The notes below the pieces were generated by a model. That model made no database searches. It was not told the origin of the DNA and saw only the letters and a program-made list of their open reading frames with translations. A stretch of 9,941 bases of DNA. It comes from a bacterium (lineage in GTDB: Bacteria > UBA10199 > 2-02-FULL-44-16 > JAAZCA01). The translations under genes and the position numbers were made by a program. Positions 1 through 6,890 of the stretch are shown piece by piece (within the stretch, counting starts at the first letter, position 1; each line of letters begins with the position of its first letter). The stretch covers positions 1-9,941 of the forward strand of contig JBAZOP010000101.1 in assembly GCA_041648665.1 (NCBI GenBank), written 5' to 3'.

Positions 1-485
1 TTGTCCGGGAGCAGGATTTTTTTTCTGTTCTTGGAGACCCTGCGCGCCATGAGTGCGGCGTCGGCTCCTGCTGTGGCGCCGCTGTAGTGGGAGGCGTTGG
101 AGACGTCCATGCGGAAGAGCCTGCATATCAGCGACTGGTACTCGAACATCGCCTGGAGCGTGCCCTGACCCACCTCGGGCTGATACGGTGTGTATGGGGT
201 CGTGAACTCGGAGCGCGACGCCAGCTCCGAGACCGCTGCCGGCACGTAGTGCCGGTATGCGCCGCCGCCGAGAAAGGAGGCGCTGCAGGAGAGCGTCCGG
301 TTCGTCATCGCGATGTTGTTGAGCTCAAGCCAGAGGTCCTGCTCGGCCATGCCTTCGGGGATATTGAGCTCCGCATCGCAGCGCAGGGCTTTGGGTATGT
401 TGGAGAAGAGTCCGTCCATCTCCTTCGCACCTGTGGCCGCCAGCATCTTCGCGATCTCTTCGTTTGTATGTGGAAGGTATCTCAT
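1..485 (-). CDS. gcvPA: Glycine dehydrogenase (decarboxylating) subunit 1, N-terminal part
   Basis: This is the N-terminal 161 residues of the alpha subunit of the two-subunit P-protein of the glycine cleavage system, cut by the left edge of the window. The family is usually about 440-450 residues. P-protein decarboxylates glycine with PLP and passes the aminomethyl group to lipoyl-GcvH. Translation from the ATG at 485 gives MRYLPHTNEEIAKMLAATGA. It continues with the family-typical blocks SFLGGGAYRHYVP (about residues 70-82), TPYTPYQPEVGQGTLQAMFE (about 95-114) and NASHYSGATAGADA (about 130-143). The PLP lysine lies in the partner subunit GcvPB, expected just beyond the left edge. The start lies 6 nt after the gcvH stop and has no clear Shine-Dalgarno sequence, so translation is probably coupled to gcvH. 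An A8 run on the coding strand (17-24) falls in the KKIL stretch. Identification is firm; only the downstream end is missing. Confidence 0.95.
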   Translation of the reverse strand, partial: MRYLPHTNEEIAKMLAATGAKEMDGLFSNIPKALRCDAELNIPEGMAEQDLWLELNNIAMTNRTLSCSASFLGGGAYRHYVPAAVSELASRSEFTTPYTPYQPEVGQGTLQAMFEYQSLICRLFRMDVSNASHYSGATAGADAALMARRVSKNRKKILLPD

Positions 486-491
486 CGAGGG

Positions 492-881
492 CTATGCCGT
501 TTCTTCCGCTACGAAGTCGGCGTATTGCTTCTGGTCCATGAGCTGGTCGAGCTCGGCTTTATTCTCGATCTCCACTTTGATCATCCAACCCTCGCCGTAG
601 CAGTCCTCGTTGATCGTCTCCGGGCTTTCGGTGAGCACGGTGTTGACCTCGCTCACGCGGCCGGAGATCGGGGCGTAGCAGTCGGAGACCGCCTTGACCG
701 ACTCGACCACGCCGAAGGTGTCGTCCTTCTTCACCTGCTCGCCTTCCTCAGGGAGCTCGACGTAGACGATGTCGCCCATGTTGGTCTGCGCGTGATCGGT
801 GATGCCGATGGTCGCGCTCTTTCCTTCGATTTTGACCCACTCGTGTTCCTTGGTGTACTTGAGATCGTCGGGCATGTTCAT
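492..881 (-). CDS. gcvH: Glycine cleavage system H protein
   Basis: This is the lipoyl carrier of the glycine cleavage system, shuttling the aminomethyl group from P-protein to T-protein and the reduced lipoyl arm to L-protein. It has 129 residues, normal for the family. The N-terminus contains YTKEHEWVKIEG (about 9-20) and ITDHAQTNMGDIVYVELP (about 27-44). The lipoylation site is K63 in VVESVKAVSDCYAP, followed by the conserved PISGRVSEVN and the GEGWMIKV block. The ATG at 881 is chosen because AAGGGGG lies about 8 nt upstream; an ATG two codons later (875) is a less likely alternative. It lies 29 nt after gcvT and 6 nt before gcvPA, so it is an internal operon gene. No gene for the L-protein or for lipoylation is visible in the window. 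Confidence 0.97.
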   Translation of the reverse strand: MNMPDDLKYTKEHEWVKIEGKSATIGITDHAQTNMGDIVYVELPEEGEQVKKDDTFGVVESVKAVSDCYAPISGRVSEVNTVLTESPETINEDCYGEGWMIKVEIENKAELDQLMDQKQYADFVAEETA

Positions 882-910
882 TGTTCATCCCCCTTGTCAG
901 ATATTTTCTC

Positions 911-2011
911 TCAGGCCTTCTTGTGCGAAGGCTTGTAAAACGGTGTTTTTACGACAGTTGCTTTCCTCGCGCGGCCTCGAATGTCAATAAAAATGTCGGT
1001 GCCCTCGGCCGCGAGCTCCGACGGGACATAGCCGATGCCGATTGCGTACTCGAGAGACGGCGACATTGTGCCGCTGGTCACGCAACCCACGTCGCGGGAG
1101 CCCGCGACGATCCGGTAACCTTGTCTCGGGATCCCGGCGTCTATCATCTCGAAGCCGACGAGTTTCCTGTGCAGCCCGCGCGCCTTGATCTCGACGAGAG
1201 CCTTCTTCCCCACGAAATCGTCGGGGGTGTCGAGCTTGACCACCCAGCCCAGCCCGGCCTCGATGGGGTTGGTCTCGTCGGTGATCTCGTGACCGTAGAG
1301 GCTGTACTTCATCTCCAGACGCAGTGTGTCGCGTGCTCCCAGCCCCGCTGGTTTGAGACCCTTGGGTTTTCCTTTTTCGATCAGGGCCTGCCATACGCCG
1401 GGTGCGTCCGCCGGAGAGGTGAAGATCTCGAAGCCGTCCTCGCCGGTGTACCCGGTCCTGGCTATGATCGCCTTTGCCCCGGCGACCTTGCCTTCGGTGA
1501 AACAGTAGGTCTTCACGGAGGCCAGCTCCGCCTCCGCTATCGGTGAGAGGATCTCCGCTGCCAGCGGCCCCTGGAGCGCGATCAGCGCGTATTTGTCGCT
1601 CACGTTCCGCAGCGAGGCCTTGCCCTTTGCGTGGGACTCGAACCAGGCGAAGTCCTTTGCCACGTTCGACGCGTTGACCACTATGATGTATCGCTCAGGG
1701 TTGAAGCGGTAGATGATGATGTCGTCCACGACCGTGCCGCGTTCGTTGCAGACCACCGAGTACTGCGCCTGGCCGTCGACGAGTTTTTTCACGTCGTTGG
1801 TGGTGAGGTGCTGTATGCAATCCGTGGCGTCGGGGCCCGTGACCTCGACCTGGCCCATGTGCGAGACGTCGAAGAGCCCGGCCGCCGTGCGCACGGCTTT
1901 GTGCTCGTCGATCACGCCGGTGTACTGCACCGGCATGAGCCATCCCGCGAAGTCCACGATCTTTGCGCCCAGCCTCGCGTGTTCGTCGTACAGCGGTGTC
2001 TTGCGCGTCAT
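911..2011 (-). CDS. gcvT: Aminomethyltransferase (glycine cleavage T protein)
   Basis: T-protein releases ammonia from aminomethyl-lipoyl-GcvH and transfers the one-carbon unit to tetrahydrofolate, giving 5,10-methylene-THF. It has 366 residues, full length. Family blocks visible are TPLYDEHARLGAKIVDFAGW (5-24), FDVSHMGQVEVTGPDA (47-62), the catalytic aspartate region GTVVDDIIIYR (D96/D97), ARTGYTGEDGFEIF in the middle, GARDTLRLEMKYSLYGHE with folate-domain residues, and SGTMSPSLEYAIGIGYV in the C-terminal barrel. A strong AGGAGG sits just before the ATG and overlaps the end of folD; the folD stop is 10 nt upstream. This implies tight co-expression with FolD, which uses the product. No glycine riboswitch can fit in that 10-nt gap, although gcvT is the usual place for one. 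Confidence 0.97.
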   Translation of the reverse strand: MTRKTPLYDEHARLGAKIVDFAGWLMPVQYTGVIDEHKAVRTAAGLFDVSHMGQVEVTGPDATDCIQHLTTNDVKKLVDGQAQYSVVCNERGTVVDDIIIYRFNPERYIIVVNASNVAKDFAWFESHAKGKASLRNVSDKYALIALQGPLAAEILSPIAEAELASVKTYCFTEGKVAGAKAIIARTGYTGEDGFEIFTSPADAPGVWQALIEKGKPKGLKPAGLGARDTLRLEMKYSLYGHEITDETNPIEAGLGWVVKLDTPDDFVGKKALVEIKARGLHRKLVGFEMIDAGIPRQGYRIVAGSRDVGCVTSGTMSPSLEYAIGIGYVPSELAAEGTDIFIDIRGRARKATVVKTPFYKPSHKKA

Positions 2012-2021
2012 TGAAATCCTC

Positions 2022-2876
2022 CTATCGAGCTGTGGAACGACCGGCCGCCTCCACTGTATTCTTCAAGAGCATTGCTATGGTCATCGGGCCCACGCCGCCC
2101 GGAACCGGGGTGATCGCCGAGGCGCGTTCCCTGGCCCCTTTGAAATCCACGTCGCCCGCGAGCTTGCCGTCCGGGAGCCTGTTGATCCCCACGTCTATCA
2201 CCACGGCGCCGGGTTTTATCCAGGGGCCCTTGACGAACCCGGGTCTTCCTATCGCGGCGACCAGGATGTCGGCGCTGCCGACCTCGCCCGCCAGGTCCGC
2301 GGTCTTCGAATGGCATACGGTGACGGTCGCGTTCCTCTTGATGAGCATGGCGGCGACCGGCTTTCCCACGATGTTGCTGCGGCCCAGCACGACCGCGTTC
2401 GCGCCTTCGATCTTTTTGCCCGTGGATTCTATGAGCGCGATTATCCCCGCGGGAGTGCAGGGGGCGAAGCAGGGCTCGCCCAGCGCAAGGAGCCCCACGT
2501 TCACCGGATGAAATCCGTCCACGTCCTTTGCGGGGTCGATCGCGAGCAGGACCTTCTTCTCGTCGATATGTTTGGGGAGGGGCAGTTGGACCAGTATCCC
2601 GTGCACCGCGTTGTCTGCGTTGAGCCTGGCGATCAGCCCGAGCAGCGTCTTCTCGGAGGCGTCGCCGGCCAGATCGTGCGCAAAGGATTCGATGCCGGCC
2701 TCTGCGCAGGCCTTGCGTTTCATCTTCACGTAGACCTGGGAGGCCGGATCAGAGCCCACGAGCACGACCGCGAGGCCGGGTTTCACTCCCCTGGAGGCCA
2801 AGTGCAAAGCCTGCTGGGCGAGCTCGGCCCTGATGGAGAGCGCCATGGCTTTTCCGTCGATTATGGATGCGGGCAT
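2022..2876 (-). CDS. folD: Bifunctional methylene-THF dehydrogenase / methenyl-THF cyclohydrolase
   Basis: FolD oxidises 5,10-methylene-THF to 5,10-methenyl-THF (normally with NADP+) and hydrolyses that to 10-formyl-THF in the cytoplasm, feeding purine and formyl-Met synthesis. The ATG at 2876 gives 284 residues, the normal length. The frame stays open to a TTG at 2927, but that would add 17 residues unlike the family; the ATG at 2876 has GGGAGG 5 nt upstream and starts with MPASIIDGKAMA, as FolD proteins do. Active-site residues match E. coli FolD with a shift of one: Y49 and K53 in SQVYVKMKRK, Q97 in VQLPLP and D120 in DVDGF. The dinucleotide-binding segment is GRSNIVGKP (165-173), and the C-terminal signature is TPVPGGVGPMT. 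It lies immediately upstream of gcvT, which supplies its substrate. Confidence 0.97.
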   Translation of the reverse strand: MPASIIDGKAMALSIRAELAQQALHLASRGVKPGLAVVLVGSDPASQVYVKMKRKACAEAGIESFAHDLAGDASEKTLLGLIARLNADNAVHGILVQLPLPKHIDEKKVLLAIDPAKDVDGFHPVNVGLLALGEPCFAPCTPAGIIALIESTGKKIEGANAVVLGRSNIVGKPVAAMLIKRNATVTVCHSKTADLAGEVGSADILVAAIGRPGFVKGPWIKPGAVVIDVGINRLPDGKLAGDVDFKGARERASAITPVPGGVGPMTIAMLLKNTVEAAGRSTAR

Positions 2877-2942
2877 CGATGCCTCCCGAAGATCAAGGGA
2901 GGCTTGGACTAAGCCCTTGGAGGGCAAAAGTCAATCCTTGAG
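2877..2942 (-). promoter_or_regulatory. folD leader with overlapping hairpins that can hide the ribosome binding site
   Basis: On the minus strand, GCCTCCC (2903-2897) pairs perfectly with GGGAGGC (2887-2881) over a 9-nt loop. The right arm contains the folD Shine-Dalgarno GGGAGG, so this hairpin would block ribosome binding. A second arrangement competes with it: GGCTT (2915-2911) pairs with AAGCC (2905-2901), and TCAAGG (2941-2936) pairs with CCTTGA (2898-2893). Both of these use bases of the left arm of the first hairpin and leave the GGGAGG free. A TTGACT (2934-2929) lies in the same gap and could be a -35 element, but the hexamer 17 nt further on (TAGTCC) is a poor -10. The pairings are seen directly; a regulatory role is inferred. 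No run of U follows the sequestering hairpin, so it is not an intrinsic terminator. I do not recognise a known riboswitch class. Confidence 0.4.
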
Positions 2943-2955
2943 CGCGGTCGAAGGG

Positions 2956-3879
2956 TCAACTGGTCACTCGGTTGCGGCCGTTTTTCTTGGATTGGTACAT
3001 GCGGGCGTCGGATTGAGCGAGGAGCTCTTGTGGCTTGTCCATGTTGCCGGCCGCGAGCGTTGCGACGCCGATGCTTATCGTGACCGGGATACGCTTTTTC
3101 TCGAAGGCGAACGGCTTTGCCTCCACGAGCCTCCGCACCCGCTCGGCTATGATCGCGGCGCCCTTGATGTCGGTGCCGCGCATGATCACCACGAACTCCT
3201 CGCCCCCGTAGCGGGCCAGTATGTCCTCGCCGCGGAGCGCGTTCTGGATACGATTGGCCACTCCCTGGAGGATGTAATCCCCGGCCATGTGTCCGTGGGT
3301 ATCGTTGACCTTCTTGAAGAAGTCGATGTCTATCATGAGGAGCGAGAGCTGTATGCCCTTGCGTTTGGCGAAGCTGAACTCCTCCGCGAGCCTCTTCTCG
3401 AAGACGTGTTTGTTGTAGATGCCGGTGACGGCGTCGTAGTTCGCCATCTGGTGCATCTCCTTGAGCAGGATCTGCTCCGCCTCGCTCCCGAGGGCGAACT
3501 TGAAGATGGTGTCGCTGGAGATGTGGACTTGGTCGCCGTTTGCGAGCACACGATTCTTGACGCGCTCCCCGTTGACGAAGGTGCCGTTGGTGGAGCCCAG
3601 GTCCTCTATGATCGCCTGGTCCCCTACGACGCTGATCTTGATGTGATGGCGCGAGATGCGGGAGTCGTCGATCGAGATGTCGCATTCTTCCGCGCGGCCG
3701 ATGATGGTCTCCTTGTTTTCGAGATAGCAGAGCTTGCCCGAGAGCTGCCCCGATATGAACATTATGTAGGCCTTCTGTTTCTCAGGCGGCTCCACTTCGA
3801 TGATCGAGGTGAGCACCGTGTGCTCGGATATGTCCTCCGCCTGTTTCTTGGGTTTGGTTTCCTTTTTCTTAGCCATCAT
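2956..3879 (-). CDS. FHA-domain diguanylate cyclase (FHA-GGDEF)
   Basis: This is a predicted soluble c-di-GMP synthase of 307 residues that can be recruited by phosphothreonine. A lysine-rich N-terminus (1-38) precedes an FHA domain (about 39-128) with the phosphopeptide-binding residues GR (61-62), SRHH (76-79) and GSTNGTFVNG (95-104). A short linker leads to a GGDEF domain (about 145-305) with DALTG-like DAVTG (149-153), the metal and substrate stretch MIDIDFFKKVNDTHGH (182-197) and the active-site signature RYGGEEF (G225-F229). RGED (216-219) sits at the RxxD product-inhibition I-site, so both catalysis and feedback inhibition look intact. No membrane segment is seen. It starts 10 nt after the stop of the upstream kinase, with only a weak purine-rich ribosome site, which suggests co-expression and perhaps translational coupling. 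The kinase is an obvious candidate source of the phosphothreonine ligand; that link is inference. Confidence 0.93.
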   Translation of the reverse strand: MMAKKKETKPKKQAEDISEHTVLTSIIEVEPPEKQKAYIMFISGQLSGKLCYLENKETIIGRAEECDISIDDSRISRHHIKISVVGDQAIIEDLGSTNGTFVNGERVKNRVLANGDQVHISSDTIFKFALGSEAEQILLKEMHQMANYDAVTGIYNKHVFEKRLAEEFSFAKRKGIQLSLLMIDIDFFKKVNDTHGHMAGDYILQGVANRIQNALRGEDILARYGGEEFVVIMRGTDIKGAAIIAERVRRLVEAKPFAFEKKRIPVTISIGVATLAAGNMDKPQELLAQSDARMYQSKKNGRNRVTS

Positions 3880-3889
3880 CGCTCGCTCT

Positions 3890-5881
3890 CTATTGCTGCG
3901 GCAGGGGGGTGAGGACGACCCTCACGTCCTTCTGCGCGCCGGCCGAGGGCTTGAACTCGACCTTTTCGGATCTGTATCCCTCAAGCCATATCTCTATGTT
4001 GTGCACCTTCTCCGGATCGAGCTCGTTCTTGGTCACGGGCGTTGTGCCGACGGGCGCGCCGTCTATCATCACTATAGCGCCGCCGGGCGTCGAGTCAATG
4101 AATGCCGAGCCGAAATTCTTGACGAGCGCTACTTCGAAGGACTTCGACTTGCCGCGATCGATCTTCACGTCCTTTGTCCAGAATTTATATCCTTCGAGAA
4201 AGAGGCCGATGGTATGCGTCTTTGTGGCGTCGAAGTTCTTCAGCGTTGCGGGAGTGCGCTGCGGCGTCTCCTTGTCGTCTATGTACACGACTGCGCCCGG
4301 GGGGGAGCTTATGAGCTCGACTTCGGCGGTCGGAGGGCCCGCCGGCTTGAGGGTGACGTTCATGCTGTGAAATTCGCCTTCTCCCAGCTTGATCTTCTCC
4401 GTGTGCGTGAGGAAGCCTTCTCTCGATACCGTGAGCGTGTGCTCCTCGTCTGGCGATATCTCCTTCACGGCCACCGGCGATCCTCGGCCCGCAGGCTTGT
4501 CGTCGATCATTACCTCCGCGTCGGCAGGGTCGGTCACCACCATCGCTTCGGCGAGCGCGCCCTCGGGCGCAGGCGCGCTGTCGGAGGGCGTATACAGGTA
4601 GAGCCTGAATGTGCCATATGCGATCAGCGCCAACGCGATGACTATCGAGGCCGCTATCTTTTTGCCGCGGCCCGGCTTCCTGGACACGGGCGTCGGCTGT
4701 TCTTTTTCCTTGAGAAGAGGGCGCTTGCCGGTGCTCTCCTCTTCGAAGGATTTCTCATCTTCTTCCAGCTTCGGAGCCTCCGACTCCTCGTCGAGCATGA
4801 AGTCCTTCATGTTCGTCGGCGCGTGCGCGACGCCGGTCACCTCGAACTGCTCGTCGCCGGCCAGCGCCGAGTTGGTCCTGTCGATGATCAGGGCCGGGGT
4901 CTTGGTGTCCGCCTCCAGCGGCCTCTTGCGGCCCATCTCGTCTTTGAAGAGCTCCTGGACGAAGCGGGCGACTTCGGTGGCTCTGAAGTCGGGATAATGT
5001 TTGTGGAGGAACTTCGCCAGGTCGTCGCGCATCTCAGAGGCGTATGGGTATCGGTGCCGCCTGTCCTTCGTGAGAGCCTTCATGGCGATGCGGTCCAGCT
5101 CCTCCGGTATGTCCGGCCTTATGTTGACCAGCGGCTCCACCAGCGCGCGGCGCACGTTGCGTATGGTCTCGCGGCTCTCCTCCGCCTTGAAGAGGCGCTT
5201 TCCGGAGAGCACCTCGTAGAAGATGATGCCCAGCGAGAAGATGTCCGAACGGTGGTCCACCGATTCGCCCATGGCCTGTTCAGGGGACATGTAGGCGAAC
5301 TTGCCCTTCAGGAGCCCGGAGTCGGTGCCGCTCGCCTTGAAGGCGGGCTTGGCGATGCCGAAGTCGATGATCTTCACGCTGCCGGAGTACGCGACCATGA
5401 TGTTCTGCGGAGATATGTCGCGATGCACGATGTGCAGCGGGACGCCGGAGTCGTCCGTGCGACGATGCATGTAATCGATGCCGGCCGCTATCTCGGAGAG
5501 CAGGTAGACCGCGATCTGGACGGGGATAAGGGAATTCTTGGCGATGCTGCGCTTGTTGATCTGCGAGAGGGTGGCGCCCTCCACGTACTCCATGACCATG
5601 TAGTAATCGTCGCCCACCTTGCCGAGGTCGTAGGTCTGTGCGATGTTCCCGTGCACGAGTTTCACCGCGAGTTTGGCCTCGTCGATCAGCGAGCCGATGA
5701 ACTCCTTGTCAGCGGAGAGCTGGGGGAGGATCTTCTTGATGCAGACTTCGCGTTGGCTTATTCCGTGGACGTCGTAAGCCAGCCCGCGGTAGATCTCGGC
5801 CATGCCGCCCTGGGCGATCTTCTCCATGATGTAGTACTGGCCGATGCTGGTAGGCTGGCCGTCAGGGCGTTTCTCAGGCAT
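3890..5881 (-). CDS. Transmembrane Ser/Thr protein kinase with three PEGA domains
   Basis: This is a Hanks-type kinase of 663 residues. The kinase domain (about 14-295) has the glycine loop AQGGMAEIYRG (23-33), the ATP lysine K49 in VCIKK, E68 in the C-helix, catalytic loop HRDISPQN (153-160), DFG (173-175), MSPEQ (198-202) at the APE position and SDIFSLGIIFYE for subdomain IX. All catalytic residues are present; serine replaces the usual lysine two residues after HRD, as in many deltaproteobacterial kinases. A charged linker (about 300-405, acidic at 363-382) leads to one membrane helix (about 408-428). Three PEGA beta-domains follow outside the cytoplasm (about 446-512, 519-588, 591-658), with signatures such as REGFLTHTEKI, LEGYKFWTKDV and LEGYRSEKV. 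PEGA modules probably bind cell-envelope polymer or partner proteins. The start is supported by GGAGG just upstream. It is the first gene of the leftward gene row, followed 10 nt later by the FHA-GGDEF gene. Its substrates are unknown. Confidence 0.95.
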   Translation of the reverse strand: MPEKRPDGQPTSIGQYYIMEKIAQGGMAEIYRGLAYDVHGISQREVCIKKILPQLSADKEFIGSLIDEAKLAVKLVHGNIAQTYDLGKVGDDYYMVMEYVEGATLSQINKRSIAKNSLIPVQIAVYLLSEIAAGIDYMHRRTDDSGVPLHIVHRDISPQNIMVAYSGSVKIIDFGIAKPAFKASGTDSGLLKGKFAYMSPEQAMGESVDHRSDIFSLGIIFYEVLSGKRLFKAEESRETIRNVRRALVEPLVNIRPDIPEELDRIAMKALTKDRRHRYPYASEMRDDLAKFLHKHYPDFRATEVARFVQELFKDEMGRKRPLEADTKTPALIIDRTNSALAGDEQFEVTGVAHAPTNMKDFMLDEESEAPKLEEDEKSFEEESTGKRPLLKEKEQPTPVSRKPGRGKKIAASIVIALALIAYGTFRLYLYTPSDSAPAPEGALAEAMVVTDPADAEVMIDDKPAGRGSPVAVKEISPDEEHTLTVSREGFLTHTEKIKLGEGEFHSMNVTLKPAGPPTAEVELISSPPGAVVYIDDKETPQRTPATLKNFDATKTHTIGLFLEGYKFWTKDVKIDRGKSKSFEVALVKNFGSAFIDSTPGGAIVMIDGAPVGTTPVTKNELDPEKVHNIEIWLEGYRSEKVEFKPSAGAQKDVRVVLTPLPQQ

Positions 5882-5901
5882 TCCACCTCCAAGATCTTAT
5901 T

Positions 5902-5930
5902 AATTTACATGGATTTTTTTAGAAACGCAA
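5902..5930 (-). promoter_or_regulatory. Candidate sigma-70 promoter for the kinase operon
   Basis: On the minus strand TTGCGT (5930-5925) and TAAATT (5907-5902) are separated by exactly 17 nt of AT-rich sequence including an A7 run. Each hexamer matches four of six consensus positions. It lies between the upstream terminator and the kinase ribosome binding site, where a new transcript would have to begin. The predicted start, near 5895, leaves a very short leader before GGAGG. This is a pattern match only. Confidence 0.4.
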
Positions 5931-5942
5931 CAGCCCGGACGA

Positions 5943-5976
5943 CAAAACGCGCCCCTCTTTCGAGGGGCGCGTTTTG
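5943..5976 (-). terminator. Intrinsic terminator with a 15-bp stem and GAAA loop
   Basis: Bases 5943-5957 and 5962-5976 form a perfect 15-bp inverted repeat (core GCGCCCCTC / GAGGGGCGC) around a 4-nt loop. Read on the minus strand the loop is GAAA, a stable GNRA tetraloop, and the 3' arm ends in GCGTTTTG, giving a short U stretch. It lies 22 nt after the stop of the lipoprotein gene (minus strand) and just before the kinase promoter, so it most likely ends the lipoprotein transcript and insulates the kinase operon. The symmetric A4/T4 flanks could let it act in both directions, but no plus-strand gene ends here. Confidence 0.85.
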
Positions 5977-5998
5977 GTGTTGCAATATTTCATGTCAG

Positions 5999-6787
5999 CT
6001 ACTGAAGCGCCGACCAGTCGCAGAGGGCGTTGAAGCTCTCGTCGACCGTCTCGTTGTTGAAGCTGCCGTCGATGGTGCCGGTGAAAAGAGCGGTGGTCTC
6101 GATGTCATCCGAGCAGTATTCCAACGACATGGCGGAGCCCGCGCCATAGACGAACGTACCGCATACGTCCGTGTAGGTGAAGCCGTCCGCGCCGATCGTG
6201 TATGTGAAGCTCATCAAACGGTTGGCGGAGTTGGCCGAGCATACAGAATCGGACTCAACGCAATATCCCTCGCCGTCGATGTTGTCTGTAGAGTATTCAC
6301 AGCTATTCTCTTTCCCGGTATCGACCTTTGTCATGTTGTCCTTGATGCTGCTGTAGCCGCCGAATGCGGCGGAATCCACGCTCACGACCCAGGTGAAGGA
6401 ACCGTCGGCCGTGATCTCGGCGCTAGGTTTGAAGTTGTCGAACGTGGCCAAGAAATTCAAGGAATAATCCGTATCCGTGACAAAAGTACCTGTGAGAGTG
6501 GCGGATCCGCCCAGGCCGTCGAGTATCGTGCAGTTGTATGTGTCTGTGCCGGTCGTGTTGCACGAGGCCGTCATATCTGCCTTGACCACCTGTGCACTTG
6601 GAGTGGCGAGAGCCGCGAATAGCGGGCCCAGGAGTTCGGAAGTGCCGCTCATCAATTGATAGCTCGTGCCTGCGGCCGTAGCGGACGTCTCGGGTGTGGT
6701 CGCGTCAGTGTCGCTGCTGCTTCCGCCGCACGCCGCGAGCGACAGGGCGAGCATGGCCGCGACCCCCACTGCAAAGATCTTCTTCAT
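5999..6787 (-). CDS. Cysteine-rich outer-membrane lipoprotein of unknown function
   Basis: I do not recognise the family. The protein has 262 residues. It begins with a lipoprotein signal peptide, MKKIFAVGVAAMLALSLAAC, with lipobox L17-A18-A19-C20; glycine rather than aspartate at +2 favours sorting to the outer membrane. A low-complexity Ser/Thr/Asp/Ala tether (about 21-40) follows. The rest is rich in Thr, Ser, Asp and aromatic residues in short alternating patterns that suggest beta structure (TLTGTFVTDTDYSLNFLATF; SFTYTIGADGFTYTDVCGTF). The mature part has eight cysteines (76, 86, 163, 176, 183, 209, 225, 256), an even number compatible with four disulfides in the periplasm or outside. 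The frame is open to 6853, but the ATG at 6787 is chosen because GGGAGG lies 5 nt upstream and the signal peptide starts there. It is a single-gene unit with its own promoter and terminator. Confidence 0.85.
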   Translation of the reverse strand: MKKIFAVGVAAMLALSLAACGGSSSDTDATTPETSATAAGTSYQLMSGTSELLGPLFAALATPSAQVVKADMTASCNTTGTDTYNCTILDGLGGSATLTGTFVTDTDYSLNFLATFDNFKPSAEITADGSFTWVVSVDSAAFGGYSSIKDNMTKVDTGKENSCEYSTDNIDGEGYCVESDSVCSANSANRLMSFTYTIGADGFTYTDVCGTFVYGAGSAMSLEYCSDDIETTALFTGTIDGSFNNETVDESFNALCDWSALQ

Positions 6788-6824
6788 AGATACCTCCCTT
6801 TTTTGTTTTGACTTCGTGGCGCGG

Positions 6825-6853
6825 CGTATACAACGGGCTGAAATTGTAGTCAA
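6825..6853 (-). promoter_or_regulatory. Candidate sigma-70 promoter of the lipoprotein gene
   Basis: On the minus strand TTGACT (6853-6848, five of six consensus positions) is followed after 17 nt by TATACG (6830-6825, four of six). The predicted start near 6818 gives a leader of about 30 nt containing the GGGAGG ribosome site. It lies in the 140-bp region between two divergent genes and is the best promoter match for the minus strand there. Confidence 0.55.
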
Positions 6854-6890
6854 GCGCTGAGCTTTCCTATGCTTCTGAATATCGCTGAAA

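Noticed and set aside
87..938. A 283-codon plus-strand frame opposite gcvPA and gcvH
   Set aside because: It lies antisense to two conserved glycine cleavage genes and has no motif of its own.
2012..2021. A glycine riboswitch before gcvT
   Set aside because: Only 10 nt separate folD from gcvT and they are mostly ribosome binding site, so no aptamer can fit.
1713..2912. A 399-codon plus-strand frame opposite gcvT and folD
   Set aside because: It is an antisense shadow of two clearly conserved enzymes, with no ribosome site or recognisable domain.
2877..2927. An upstream TTG start for folD adding 17 residues
   Set aside because: The extra residues are not family-like, while the ATG at 2876 has GGGAGG at good spacing and the usual FolD N-terminus.
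2877..2955. A tetrahydrofolate riboswitch before folD
   Set aside because: The gap is 79 nt and I could not match its helices to the known THF aptamer. The competing hairpins are reported as an unclassified leader instead.
2833..3912. A 359-codon plus-strand frame opposite the FHA-GGDEF gene
   Set aside because: The minus-strand protein carries intact FHA and GGEEF motifs; the antisense product has none and shows the same reverse-strand composition.
3800..6622. A 940-codon open frame on the plus strand opposite the kinase and lipoprotein genes
   Set aside because: It runs antisense through two well-supported genes and the terminator hairpin. Its product is rich in Arg, His, Leu, Val and Asp with no domain, as expected from the reverse strand of genes with GC-rich third positions.
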